DNA of 64,000 nt, taken from NCBI GenBank assembly GCA_026936335.1, contig JAPMXV010000027.1:62001-126000 (forward strand), written 5' to 3'. Numbering within the stretch: the first letter of the stretch is position 1; every line of letters starts with the position of its first letter. A program made the position numbers and the translations under genes. Positions 42,408 through 51,471 of the stretch are shown piece after piece. The notes beneath the pieces were generated by a model. That model was not told the DNA's origin. It made no database searches and saw only the letters and a program-made list of their open reading frames with translations. This DNA comes from Mantamonas sphyraenae (Eukaryota; CRuMs; Mantamonadidae).

Positions 42408-45400
42408 ATGAGTAGCGAAGTCAGCAGCGTGCGGCTGCCTTTCAGCGTTGTGGAGTGTACATCGGAAGATGATGGGCATCCTGTGTCGGAGCTGACCACA
42501 GGCAACGTATACTCGGCCGGCTGGTGTTCGGCGAAGCTCAGCGACTTTCCGCAACAGGTGGTGCTGAGCTTCGGGGACAAGCCAGTGACGCTGAAACAGC
42601 TGCAAGTTATGTCACACGAAACTATGATTGCCACACGGGTCGATCTGGCCATCGGGACCCCCATTCCTGTGGACGAGCAGGACGAGACGGAGGCCACACA
42701 CAAGTTCAAGCGAATCGGGTAGGTTTCTGACCACAAAAACACCAGTACATACACATGGCGCGGTCAATAGGCGGATTCGTGCGTATGTGCACGTTTTGCC
42801 CCTTGTATGGGCTTCGTCGATGTGTGCATGGGCAAGACGCGACGCTCAGCGTGCGCTCAGCCGTTTTTTGGCGCCAAAGAAAGTTGAATCTGCACGCGCG
42901 CTTGCTGACGCCAAGACGATGGGCACACACACACACGTCCGCACCACAGGTTCTTCCACTTTGGCGACAACGAAAAGACAGAATTCCAGGCGCGGGAGAT
43001 GAAAAGCCTGCACCTGAACCACACGGGAACCATGTTGATGCTTAGTCTGCACAAAAACCACATCAATGAGCACAACCTGTTCTCGCAGGTAGGCCTGGTG
43101 GCCATAAATGCCGTGGGCTACGAGGCTCCGCCAGAGAAACAACGCAGGCTGGTGCGCCAGGCCAATGGACCGGGAGACGACGGCGCAGAGCTGGCCAGCA
43201 AGTACGCAGGCAAGCCATCCACTCTGGAGGACCTTGTGTCGGCGATCGACTTTGACGTGGTCACTTCCGAGCAAATCCGTGAGCTGGAGCGCCAGAAGAA
43301 GATTGCGTCCCAGCAGGAGCGGTACGATGACGCTGCGAATCTGCGCGACGCGATCGTTTACCTGCAAAGCGTGGGCAAGCACCTGGCGCGGCTGGAAAGC
43401 CGCAAGCGCGCAGCTGCCAACTCGGAGGACTTTCACGCGGCCAAGGAACTCAAGATGGAAATCGACTCGCTGCGGGAGCAGGTGGACGCGACAGTCGCCC
43501 AAAAGCTGGGTATCCAAACCCAGCAGGATTATTACAACGAAGGAATCAGCATGGAGCAGCAACAACAGCAGCAACAGCAGCAACCACAGCCACAGCAACA
43601 ACAGAGGCAGAGGCAGGCGATCAGCAAAGTGACCAACATGATGGAGCAGCAAATGATGGAACAACACCAACTCCAGCAACAGCAAGAGACACAGCAGCAA
43701 CAGCACCACCAACAACAGCCACAACAGCAAGTGCAAACGCAGCAGGACCATGATGAGATCCCTATTGGAGGCGGTGGACGAAACCTAGTCGACTACTCGG
43801 CCGTGCAGGCCGGTAGCGACGACGTGCCGATGATCCACGGTGGGCACACGATGGAAGAGCAGCCGCAAGCACGGCAGGTGCAACAGCAGCAACAGCAGGT
43901 GGCACAGAGCCATGACGAAATCCCCATCGGCGGTGGTGGCAAAAACTTGGTGGACTACTCGGCCGTCGAGGCCGGAAGCGACGACGTACCCGTTATCCAC
44001 AACAAGCGAGGAGCTGGCTTGCGTGAAAAGCCCATCAAAGCGCAGAAACAGTCGCAAGAAGGCGCAGAGAGCAGTGTAGACCACGACGAGATTCCGATTG
44101 GGGGCGGAGGCAAGAACCTGGTGGACTACTCTGCCGTGGATGCCGGAAGCGACGACGTGCCGGTGGCATCCAGCAGCAGGGGAGCAGCAAAGGCCAAGGC
44201 GTCGCCAAAGAAGAAGGCTGTGCGAATGGACTTTGGAGGCGCCGGAGGCGGAGGCGGCGCATCCTCGGGTGGCATCACCGGCGGTTCGTCGGCAGCGGAC
44301 CTGGACAATCCGGATCCGATTCCGGGCAGCAAGGCGAAAGAGGTGGAGCCGTGGGTGGGTGTGCTCAACGAGTACGTAGTGCAGTGTCTGCTGTCGAAGA
44401 ATTGGAAGCTGCGCGAGCACGGAGCACAGGAGACGGAGAAGCTGATGAGTCGCAGCAGCGCGTCCAAGGCGTTGGTGCATGAAGTGGTGTGCCAGATCTT
44501 GGTGCAACTCACACAGGATCGCAACGCCATGGTGTGTGTGGCAGCCATGCAGCTTTTGGACTCGCTGGCGGCGGGCGTGAGCCAAAAGCTGAGCAAGAAA
44601 GAGGTGCAGACCGACATGGAACCAGTGCTGCCGCATTTGGTGGCCAAGTTGGGTGACAATAACCCCAAGGTGCGCAATGCAGCAGAGTCCACGCTGCTGG
44701 ATCTGGCTGCACACAGCAACGTGGGCTGCAAAATGGTGGCTGCCATGACGCTTCGCAAGATGAAGAGTATGAGCTCACCCAAGCCCGTGCAGGGCCGCCT
44801 GTCGCTGTTGGAGAAGCTGGTGCCCGAGTACGGGTTGGACAACGAGCACGGCCTGGGTACGGACACCCTGATGGACTTTCTGCTCAAGTGTTTCGACCAC
44901 GCAAACGCACAGGTGCGCAAGGGGGCGCAGAACGTGACGCTAAAAGTGTACGCCATCATTGGCCCGCAGGTCATGCCATACCTGGACAAGCTGAAGCCTG
45001 CCCTTCTGGAGAAGTTGAACGCAGCCATGGAGAACATGGAGGTGGGAGGCGGGAAGAAGACCACCTCCTCCGCCTCGTCCAGTGGCGCGGCCAAAGCCAA
45101 GGCCAACAAGCGAGCTGGAGCGTCCAAAGCTGCCTCAAGCTCAGGCCGCAAGGAAGAGGACAAAGACAAAGAAACGAAAGCCGGATCGACTGGGAGGAGG
45201 AAACGCGGCGAGGAACCGGGAAGCAAACCCAAAGCGAGGGCAGGGACCAGGAAGAAGAGGCAGGAGGAGGAGGAGGATTCCAGCGAGGATGATGAGGACG
45301 ACGAGGAAGAGGAACAAGTGGTGGTGCGCAAGAAGCGCAGCAACAAGCCGCGGCGGGACAGCGGCGACGAAGGCAGCCAAGGGTCGCGCTCTTCCATTGA

Positions 45401-46226
45401 CGCTGGCAAGGGGATCAACATCAACATCAATGTGTACGGTGGCGGAGGCGTAGATGGAGGTGGAAGGGCGTCGCCACAGTCTGCGGTTGTGCAGGCAAGC
45501 AGCTCAAGCACGAGCAGCAGCACGAGCAGCACGAGTTCAGACATGCGAGGCAGTGTGAACCGCAGCACCAGCCTGAGGAGAGTGATTCCACAGCAACAGC
45601 AGCAACAGCAGCAACAACAGCAACAGCAAGGGAACAAGAACACCAAGGAATTGCAGGAACCGTTGGAGTCGCCCATTGCCAAGGTCAACACCCCGAGGCG
45701 AGAGATGATCAACGACAGCGAAATGGACGCGGGAGAACTGGTGGATGGGGAGGACGAACTGATCGCTCTGGACGACAAGACTTGCCAATTCTGTGGCGAG
45801 CATGATGAGGGCTTTGACAAGGACAAGCTGTATCTGCATTTTTGGAAGCGTTGCCCCATGCTCACGAGCTGTCAGCACTGTACACAGATTGTGGAAATTC
45901 CGTACCTGAACGAACACTACCTTTCGGAGTGTGAGAGCGGCACCAGCTTCCAGCAGTGCCCCAGGTGTCGCCAGGCCATCCCGTTGACCCAGTACGACCG
46001 ACACGTACGCACCAAGGTGTGCAAGCCAGCCAAGAGCGCGTCGGGCTTTGTGCGCTGTCCTTTGTGCGAGGAGGATTTGCCTCTGAACAGCAGTGACGAG
46101 CAGCAGATGTGGCGCAAGCATCTGATGACCAAGGACGGCTGTGCCAAGAACCCGCGAATCCAGGGCACCCAGCAGCCCAAGAAGCGCGAGAGCAGGCTCA
46201 AGCGGCCGACCAAGGTCAAGCGGTGA
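42408..46226 (+). CDS. CEP104: CEP104 ciliary-tip protein
   Basis: Exons 42408-42718 and 42950-46226, about 1195 residues. The N-terminal beta-sandwich carries the family motif DNEKTEFQARE directly after the splice (human DNEKTGCKARE). Then come a coiled coil (about 214-288), Gln-rich stretches, three near-identical repeats that I have not seen in other CEP104 proteins, a TOG tubulin-binding domain (about 570-795), a basic/acidic linker with a second Gln run, and the C-terminal CEP104 zinc fingers (CQFCGEHDEGFDKDKLYLHF; CPRCRQAIPLTQYDRHVRTK; CPLCEEDLPL). CEP104 sits at growing cilium tips and controls microtubule ends, so the organism probably builds a flagellum. Its last 11 bp overlap the end of the convergent F-box gene. 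Confidence 0.95.
42719..42949 (+). other. Intron of the CEP104 gene
   Basis: 231 bp, donor GTAGGT, TGCTGAC about 40 bp upstream of acceptor CACCACAG, phase 2. It joins FKRIG to FFHFGDNEKT. Confidence 0.88.
43557..43745 (+). repeat. CAG/CAA (poly-Gln) tracts in CEP104
   Basis: Imperfect CAG/CAA runs; a further one lies at 45590-45630. Confidence 0.9.
43749..44170 (+). repeat. Three protein-coding repeats (HDEIPIGGGG unit) in CEP104
   Basis: Units of about 30 codons begin at 43749, 43911 and 44082. Each reads HDEIPIGGGG(K/R)NLVDYSAV followed by AGSDDVP. They are separated by Gln-rich or basic linkers. Confidence 0.95.
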
Positions 46227-47295
46227 ACGCGAGGCACGGTGGGCCGTCGACAACACGTGGCGGCGGATTGTCCAAAAGATGGTACTTCTCTGTCATTCGG
46301 ATGTTGCGCCAGCGATTGAAGAGTGTTTGGACAGTGGTGATGATCCAGTAGATTGCGATCAGGGAGCCAGCGCCGTAGACGGTGATTTCCGTGAGCTTGA
46401 CCAGGCAGAAACAGGCAATGAATACAGTCACGGAGATTCCCATGTGAAGCCAGTGGGAACACAGGCCAATGACAGCCGAAGCAGCGGCCGCCATGAAGTG
46501 CGTTTTGGGTTGCAGGCGCCCCTCGACGTGGAGAATCCACATGCCAATCTGGCCTGCGATTTGGACAGCAAAGAGAATAAAGGTGAAAAACTCCCGATAC
46601 TGCGCTCCAGGGATGTAGGCGAGGCCAATGAGGCCACAGGCGATGGCGAGGACGATCAAGAGGGCGACAAACATCGAGGTGTAGGAGTCGAGGAAAACAA
46701 AGTAGCGGTCTGCCAGCACCGCCACCACCAAATACACAGAAAACTTGATGCCATACTCCCTGATGACATCTGCCCACGGGTCGAGGAACACCAGGAGGAC
46801 GAAAGAGAACAGGAACGGCCACCACGACCCGCCGTAGTTGAGGGCGTAGTACACAGACGCGTTGGCCACCATGCAATGCACGACTGAGCGCACAAGGTTG
46901 TTGATCTCAGAGGGGTACAGAGGAAGCGTTTTGTCAAAGGGAGACTCGTGCACAGAGATGGCCTCCTGGTGCGCCTTGGCAAGGCGGGCAAGATATTGTG
47001 GAATCGCCGCTTTGCCGCGCAGCCGTTTGTCAATGCCGACAGCTTCCAAATGAGGACTTTTCTGTGCTGCCACGCGTTGCATCTGCTTGAGGATGAGTTC
47101 CCAGGCAGGGCTGGCGTCCGTGATGCGGTGAAGGCGGTGACATGTGGCTCCCAGCTTGGCCAGCGAGCACGGGTGGTGTCGCAGGTGCATGCAAATGCGT
47201 GCCAGCACCTCGTCGGGAAGAAAAACCAGATGCGAGCCATCGAAATCCTGGTCCGACCACTCCTCCGACAGGGTGTGCTGCAGGGATGGCTTCAT
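46216..47295 (-). CDS. F-box protein with multi-pass membrane domain, copy 1
   Basis: 359 residues from ATG 47295, chosen because paralogues start at the same place relative to the motif VFLPDEVL. The F-box is at about residues 22-65 (LPDEVLARICMHLRHHPCSL, then GATCHRLHRI). After a charged linker of about 80 residues come seven or so hydrophobic segments (GGSWWPFLFSFVLLVFLDPW; FVALLIVLAIACGLIGLAYI; MGISVTVFIACFCLVKLTEI). F-boxes normally bind Skp1 in SCF ubiquitin ligases, so a membrane-anchored substrate receptor is the natural inference; no substrate domain other than the membrane part is seen. Its stop overlaps the end of CEP104. Confidence 0.75.
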   Translation of the reverse strand: MKPSLQHTLSEEWSDQDFDGSHLVFLPDEVLARICMHLRHHPCSLAKLGATCHRLHRITDASPAWELILKQMQRVAAQKSPHLEAVGIDKRLRGKAAIPQYLARLAKAHQEAISVHESPFDKTLPLYPSEINNLVRSVVHCMVANASVYYALNYGGSWWPFLFSFVLLVFLDPWADVIREYGIKFSVYLVVAVLADRYFVFLDSYTSMFVALLIVLAIACGLIGLAYIPGAQYREFFTFILFAVQIAGQIGMWILHVEGRLQPKTHFMAAAASAVIGLCSHWLHMGISVTVFIACFCLVKLTEITVYGAGSLIAIYWIITTVQTLFNRWRNIRMTEKYHLLDNPPPRVVDGPPCLAFTA

Positions 47296-47413
47296 TCCCG
47301 GTTTGTGTCTCGTGGCAGTCGGTTCTCCTGGTGCCGCTGGGGTGCATTCCAATTCTCCATGTTGGACCAGATATCTGGTCGTCATTGCCAAAAGAGCTCT
47401 TTTCATTTCCCCG

Positions 47414-48475
47414 CTAGAACACCATGCACGGACGCTCGTCCAGGAAGCGGGGGTCCGGGAAAATTTCATCCGCACGCTTGGTCTCCTTTGCCATGTCATC
47501 GAGACGTCCCCGCCCGTGCTTCATCACAGACCAGAACGCATAGACTCCGGGAGCAGAAACAAGCAGATGAGGCTGATTGAAACACAGGCTGATGAGCATG
47601 GCGGCAGAGGAGGCCACCAAAGCGATGAGGCCCAGCCACCACTTGCGCAGGTATGCTGCGCCCCCACACATGGTCTGGATCACCAGTGACAAGGGTCTCC
47701 ACACCAAGCCATACACAGTGAGGATCTCCAGGTAGAACGCCAGTGCAGAGACGCCGCAAATCACCAACCAATCCCACAAGTTGTCCAGCCTGTTGGTTTG
47801 CTTCCATTCCGCGCCCACAACGCCAAGTGCACCCAGCAGCGCAATGGTCACACTCACAAGCAGCATGTCCCTGCTGCCGAGCGACGGAAAGCTGCAATGG
47901 GCCAGGAGCGAGACGGCAACAAACGCCCCTGGAACGACAGTGAAGTCCCTGACAGAGACTCGAAACGGAGAGGTGGTAGCCAAGAGGATGGGAGAGGCGA
48001 CCAAGGGCCAATACGACCCGTTTTCTGTGCTGGCGAAATGGACGGCCCAGTTTGCGCCGAGAAAGTGGAGAAGGGAGTGCAGGAGCCACACCACATCCCT
48101 CGCAAAGAGAGGCAAGGGAACCGTGAACACATATTCGGGGCTCTGTACAGTGTACTGCTGTCGGAGGCGAGCACAGGCTTCGGCAATGGTGCGGCGCACC
48201 TGGTCTGCGCAAGGTTTGCCCCGCACTCGCGGCCGCTGGATGTGTTCACTCTGCAATTCCGGGTGCACGCGTGTCACATGCACATACTGCTCTGCAATGG
48301 CTTCCCATGCCTCACTTTCGTCCACGATGCGATGCAGACGCCGACAAGTGGCTCCCAAGCGGGCGAGCGAGATTGGATGCCGTTCCAAGTGGCTGCACAC
48401 ATTCAGCAGCACCTCTTCTGGCAGAAACACAAACGCAGACGTACGCTCGTCTTGCAATGCCCACTCGTTCTCCAT
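47414..48475 (-). CDS. F-box protein with multi-pass membrane domain, copy 2
   Basis: 353 residues. It begins MENEWALQDERTSAFVFLPE, with the F-box at about 17-60 (LPEEVLLNVCSHLERHPISL, GATCRRLHRIV). A linker and about seven hydrophobic segments follow (GSYWPLVASPILLATTSPF; MLLVSVTIALLGALGVVGA; WWLGLIALVASSAAMLISL). The shared N-terminus, GATC(R/H)RLHRI and GSxWP motifs place it with its two neighbours as a tandem family. It lies 118 bp upstream of copy 1 on the same strand. The long frame continuing upstream is not supported by the paralogues. Confidence 0.75.
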   Translation of the reverse strand: MENEWALQDERTSAFVFLPEEVLLNVCSHLERHPISLARLGATCRRLHRIVDESEAWEAIAEQYVHVTRVHPELQSEHIQRPRVRGKPCADQVRRTIAEACARLRQQYTVQSPEYVFTVPLPLFARDVVWLLHSLLHFLGANWAVHFASTENGSYWPLVASPILLATTSPFRVSVRDFTVVPGAFVAVSLLAHCSFPSLGSRDMLLVSVTIALLGALGVVGAEWKQTNRLDNLWDWLVICGVSALAFYLEILTVYGLVWRPLSLVIQTMCGGAAYLRKWWLGLIALVASSAAMLISLCFNQPHLLVSAPGVYAFWSVMKHGRGRLDDMAKETKRADEIFPDPRFLDERPCMVF

Positions 48476-48567
48476 GGGGTGTGTAAAACCCAGACTGGAC
48501 CCGAGTCGAGGGATGTTCTTTTGTTGTTGTTTCGCTGCCCCTGCTCTCGCATGCCACACACTCTCTC

Positions 48568-49707
48568 TCAGTCTCTCTTTTTGCGAAGCGACTTTGCACG
48601 CTCGGAACGTCGCTTGCGCAACCATTCGTGATTGTCTGTGGTGGCCTTGACGTAGGGCGGCTCGTCGGAAAACTCGGGCATGGGCAGGAGTTCCAGGAGC
48701 TTCTCTGCGTGTGCTTGCCACCTGCGCCGCCTCTCCCACCACCAGTGAGCCAAATAGTACGCAAAGACGGCATGAGGCACGGTGGTCAGAGCATACATGG
48801 CCTGGCCGGAGAAGTAGGTTGGCGAGAAACCAATGACAAAACCGAGTGCAGCAAAGGCCACCGACCACCATGTGATCCATAGGGCGGGAAGGAGCAGGGC
48901 CACAAACATCCATCGATGGGTGAAGGCACTGATGACATCGTAGGCCTCCAGCACCCACAGGAGCAGGTTGACGACAAAGAGCGCCGACACGGTGTGCCCC
49001 TCCTGCTTCTCCTTCCATTGATTGCCCTCTGCGTGCGCCAACTCGACAAAGAACCACAGAATGACTTGGAGCACAAAGAGTAGGAGCACCAGAGGCACGA
49101 CGTGAGCGGCCACGCGTGCGTAGGTGTCGAGCAACCAGCCCAGCAGGGCATAGACTGCCAGTGCGGATAGTTGGTTGACCCCAAGGGGCAATACGTCGTA
49201 CATGGGCACCAGGATGACCAGTGACGTCACCAGAGGCCACCAGCTGCCATCCCAGGCCGTGGCCCACCACACAGCCGCGTTCCCGGCCACAAAGTGCGCC
49301 AGCATCGTCCACGGCATGTGTTTGTGTTCGTTGCTCTGTATCACGTCAGGCACGCCGCCAGCCTGGTCCCTCAGTCCGTTCTTGCATCGCTCCCTGATTT
49401 CGTTGCGTTCCCGCTCCCGAAGCCGTCGCAACGCCTCCCGCCTCTCTTCCGCCCCTGCGCGCCCTCTGGTGCGCACCTGCAGTCCCGACGGATCCATACT
49501 CAATCCACATGTTTCGTAAGCCCGTGACACAGAGTCCCACGCTTCGCTCTGTGCAACCACACGCCGCAGCCGTCGGCAAGTTCCGCCGAATCGCTCCAAC
49601 GACATGGGCGAGCACCGCAGCTGCATGCACACCTGCTCCAGCACCTCGTCGGGTAGAAACACCAACGCACACGTCTCCTCGTCCTGCTCCGCCCAATCCT
49701 CCTCCAT
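48568..49707 (-). CDS. F-box protein with multi-pass membrane domain, copy 3
   Basis: 379 residues from ATG 49707 (MEEDWAEQDEETCALVFLPD). The F-box is at about 17-60 (LPDEVLEQVCMQLRCSPMSL, GGTCRRLRRVV), followed by a charged linker, GSWWPLVTSLVILV, and about six further hydrophobic segments. The tail is strongly basic (LRKRRSERAKSLRKKRD), unlike copies 1 and 2, and could be a cytosolic or nuclear-targeting tail. An upstream Met at 49773 would overlap the GatB stop. It is most similar to copy 2 in its first 60 residues. Confidence 0.74.
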   Translation of the reverse strand: MEEDWAEQDEETCALVFLPDEVLEQVCMQLRCSPMSLERFGGTCRRLRRVVAQSEAWDSVSRAYETCGLSMDPSGLQVRTRGRAGAEERREALRRLRERERNEIRERCKNGLRDQAGGVPDVIQSNEHKHMPWTMLAHFVAGNAAVWWATAWDGSWWPLVTSLVILVPMYDVLPLGVNQLSALAVYALLGWLLDTYARVAAHVVPLVLLLFVLQVILWFFVELAHAEGNQWKEKQEGHTVSALFVVNLLLWVLEAYDVISAFTHRWMFVALLLPALWITWWSVAFAALGFVIGFSPTYFSGQAMYALTTVPHAVFAYYLAHWWWERRRRWQAHAEKLLELLPMPEFSDEPPYVKATTDNHEWLRKRRSERAKSLRKKRD

Positions 49708-49756
49708 CACACGGTGTTTGCAGCGGGGCGTTTGTTTCGGTTTGTAGTGCCACACA

Positions 49757-51430
49757 TCACGCGTCGTCCCCATTCAGCATCCTCTTCAACACTGCCTGCA
49801 ACACCACTCCGTTGGCCCTTCCGCCACTCTTGGCCATCACCTTGCCCACAAAGAAGCCAAACAGCTTGTGCTTGCCCTGCCTGTACTCTTGCAGCTTGTC
49901 GTTGTGGTCTGCCAGCACCTGCTCGCACCACACCTGCAACTCGCCCTCGTCACTCACTTGCTCCATGCCCATCTGCTTCACCAGCGCACGCACGTCTTCC
50001 ACCTTTCCTGCCTGCTGCCCGACGCACATTTCCTCCAACACCAACTTGACCTGCTTGCCACTGATCACCTCCTCCTCCCACAACGACACCAGCTGTGCCA
50101 TGCGTTTGCTGTCCACAGGCGACGCAGCCAAATCCAGCATTTCTGCGTTCAGATGTCCCATCAGCTCGCTCATGATCAGGTTGTTGACGCGTGTGGCGTC
50201 TGCCTCTGGCACCGCTGCCATCACCTCTTCAAAGTACTCGCTGGCATGGTTCTCGTTCACCAACACACGTGCGCTGTGTGTGCTCAGTCCATACTGCGCC
50301 TCCAGCCGTGCACGCCGTGCTTCGGGCAATTCCGGCAGCGTGGCACGCACCCGCTCCACCCACTCTGGGCCAATGTCCAGCGGAAGCAGATCCGGTTCGG
50401 GGAAGAATCGATAATCCGCCGCACTCTCCTTGTCACGCATGGGTGCGGTGACCATGCGCACGGCGTCGAACAGCAACGTCTGTTGGGCCACCTCGCCTCC
50501 TGCCTCCAACACCTCGATTTGTCGTGCACACTCGTACTCAATGGCCTTTTGCACGTGTCGGATGCTGTTCAGATTCTTGATTTCCGTCCGTGTTCCAAAC
50601 GGCGCCCCCGGCCGTCGCACACTCACGTTGACGTCGCAACGCAACGACCCCTTTTCCATGTCCCCGTCACAGGTTCCCACTGCACGCAACAGGGCCTGCA
50701 CACCCTTTACATACGCCCCTGCTTCTGCGGCTGTGCGCATGTCCGCTTCCGACACGAGTTCCATCAGCGCCATGCCCGCTCGGTTGAGATCAATAAATGT
50801 AAAGTGGTCGTGTTGCTCGTGCATGCTCTTGCCACTGTCCTGCTCCAGGCATACATGCGATACACGCACACGCTTCTCCCGCGTGTCTTGGGGTCGCTTG
50901 CCTGCCTGTACACTCACCTGCACCGCCCCGCCGAGCAACACGGGCGTGCGCGCCTGCGTGATCTGGTACCCCTGCGGCAGATCCACGTAAAAGTAGTGTT
51001 TCCGGTCAAAGTACGACCGTGGCGACACAGTGCTCCCCAGAGCCAGTCCCGTCTTGATGGCTGCCTCCACACACGCGCTATTGGCCACGGGCAGAGTGCC
51101 GGGGAGTGCCATGTCCACGCGCGACACTCGCGAGTTGGGCAGCGCCGCAAAGGCCGTCTCGGTGTCCGAGAACAGCTTGGAATGTGCCTTCACCTGTGCG
51201 TGGATTTCAATCCCAATCACCGGTTCCCACTCTCCCGTGCTTCCCGCCACCAAGTGTCCTCCGCGTGCATAGAACGCAGCCGTGTCCGCATGCTCGCTCC
51301 TCTCGTCCAGCTCCTGCGGCACCAGCGTGTGTGCTGCTGCTGTCTGGTCACACTCCCTGTGCCCTCTCGCCGTCCACTTCCACCTCGACACCGACGCCTG
51401 CCGTGCCACACCGCCCGACCGGCCAAACAT
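49757..51430 (-). CDS. GATB: Mitochondrial Glu-tRNA(Gln) amidotransferase subunit B
   Basis: 557 residues from ATG 51430. The N-terminus (MFGRSGGVARQASVSRWKW) is basic with no acidic residue, as expected of a mitochondrial presequence. The catalytic domain shows the GatB signature VIGIEIHAQVKAHSKLFS, then SPRSYFDRKHYFYVDLPQGY, KGSLRCDVNVSVRR and GTRTEIKNLNSIRHV. The C-terminal GatB/YqeY domain ends ...KSGGRANGVVLQAVLKRMLN. It transamidates misacylated Glu-tRNA(Gln) together with GatA and GatC/GatF. The NUP58 ATG is only 41 bp away on the other strand. Confidence 0.95.
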   Translation of the reverse strand: MFGRSGGVARQASVSRWKWTARGHRECDQTAAAHTLVPQELDERSEHADTAAFYARGGHLVAGSTGEWEPVIGIEIHAQVKAHSKLFSDTETAFAALPNSRVSRVDMALPGTLPVANSACVEAAIKTGLALGSTVSPRSYFDRKHYFYVDLPQGYQITQARTPVLLGGAVQVSVQAGKRPQDTREKRVRVSHVCLEQDSGKSMHEQHDHFTFIDLNRAGMALMELVSEADMRTAAEAGAYVKGVQALLRAVGTCDGDMEKGSLRCDVNVSVRRPGAPFGTRTEIKNLNSIRHVQKAIEYECARQIEVLEAGGEVAQQTLLFDAVRMVTAPMRDKESAADYRFFPEPDLLPLDIGPEWVERVRATLPELPEARRARLEAQYGLSTHSARVLVNENHASEYFEEVMAAVPEADATRVNNLIMSELMGHLNAEMLDLAASPVDSKRMAQLVSLWEEEVISGKQVKLVLEEMCVGQQAGKVEDVRALVKQMGMEQVSDEGELQVWCEQVLADHNDKLQEYRQGKHKLFGFFVGKVMAKSGGRANGVVLQAVLKRMLNGDDA

Positions 51431-51471
51431 GGAGAGGTTGCTGTGTGCTGAGCAGCGCGGCAGCCCGACCA
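51431..51471. promoter_or_regulatory. 41-bp gap between divergent GATB and NUP58 starts
   Basis: The interval between the two ATGs is too short for separate classical promoters, so the core promoter elements must overlap the opposite gene or act in both directions. Confidence 0.4.

Noticed and set aside
48476-49312. Upstream extension of F-box copy 2 to a 632-codon protein
   Set aside because: The extension is antisense-frame overlap with copy 3; paralogues begin at the MENEW/MEEDW position.
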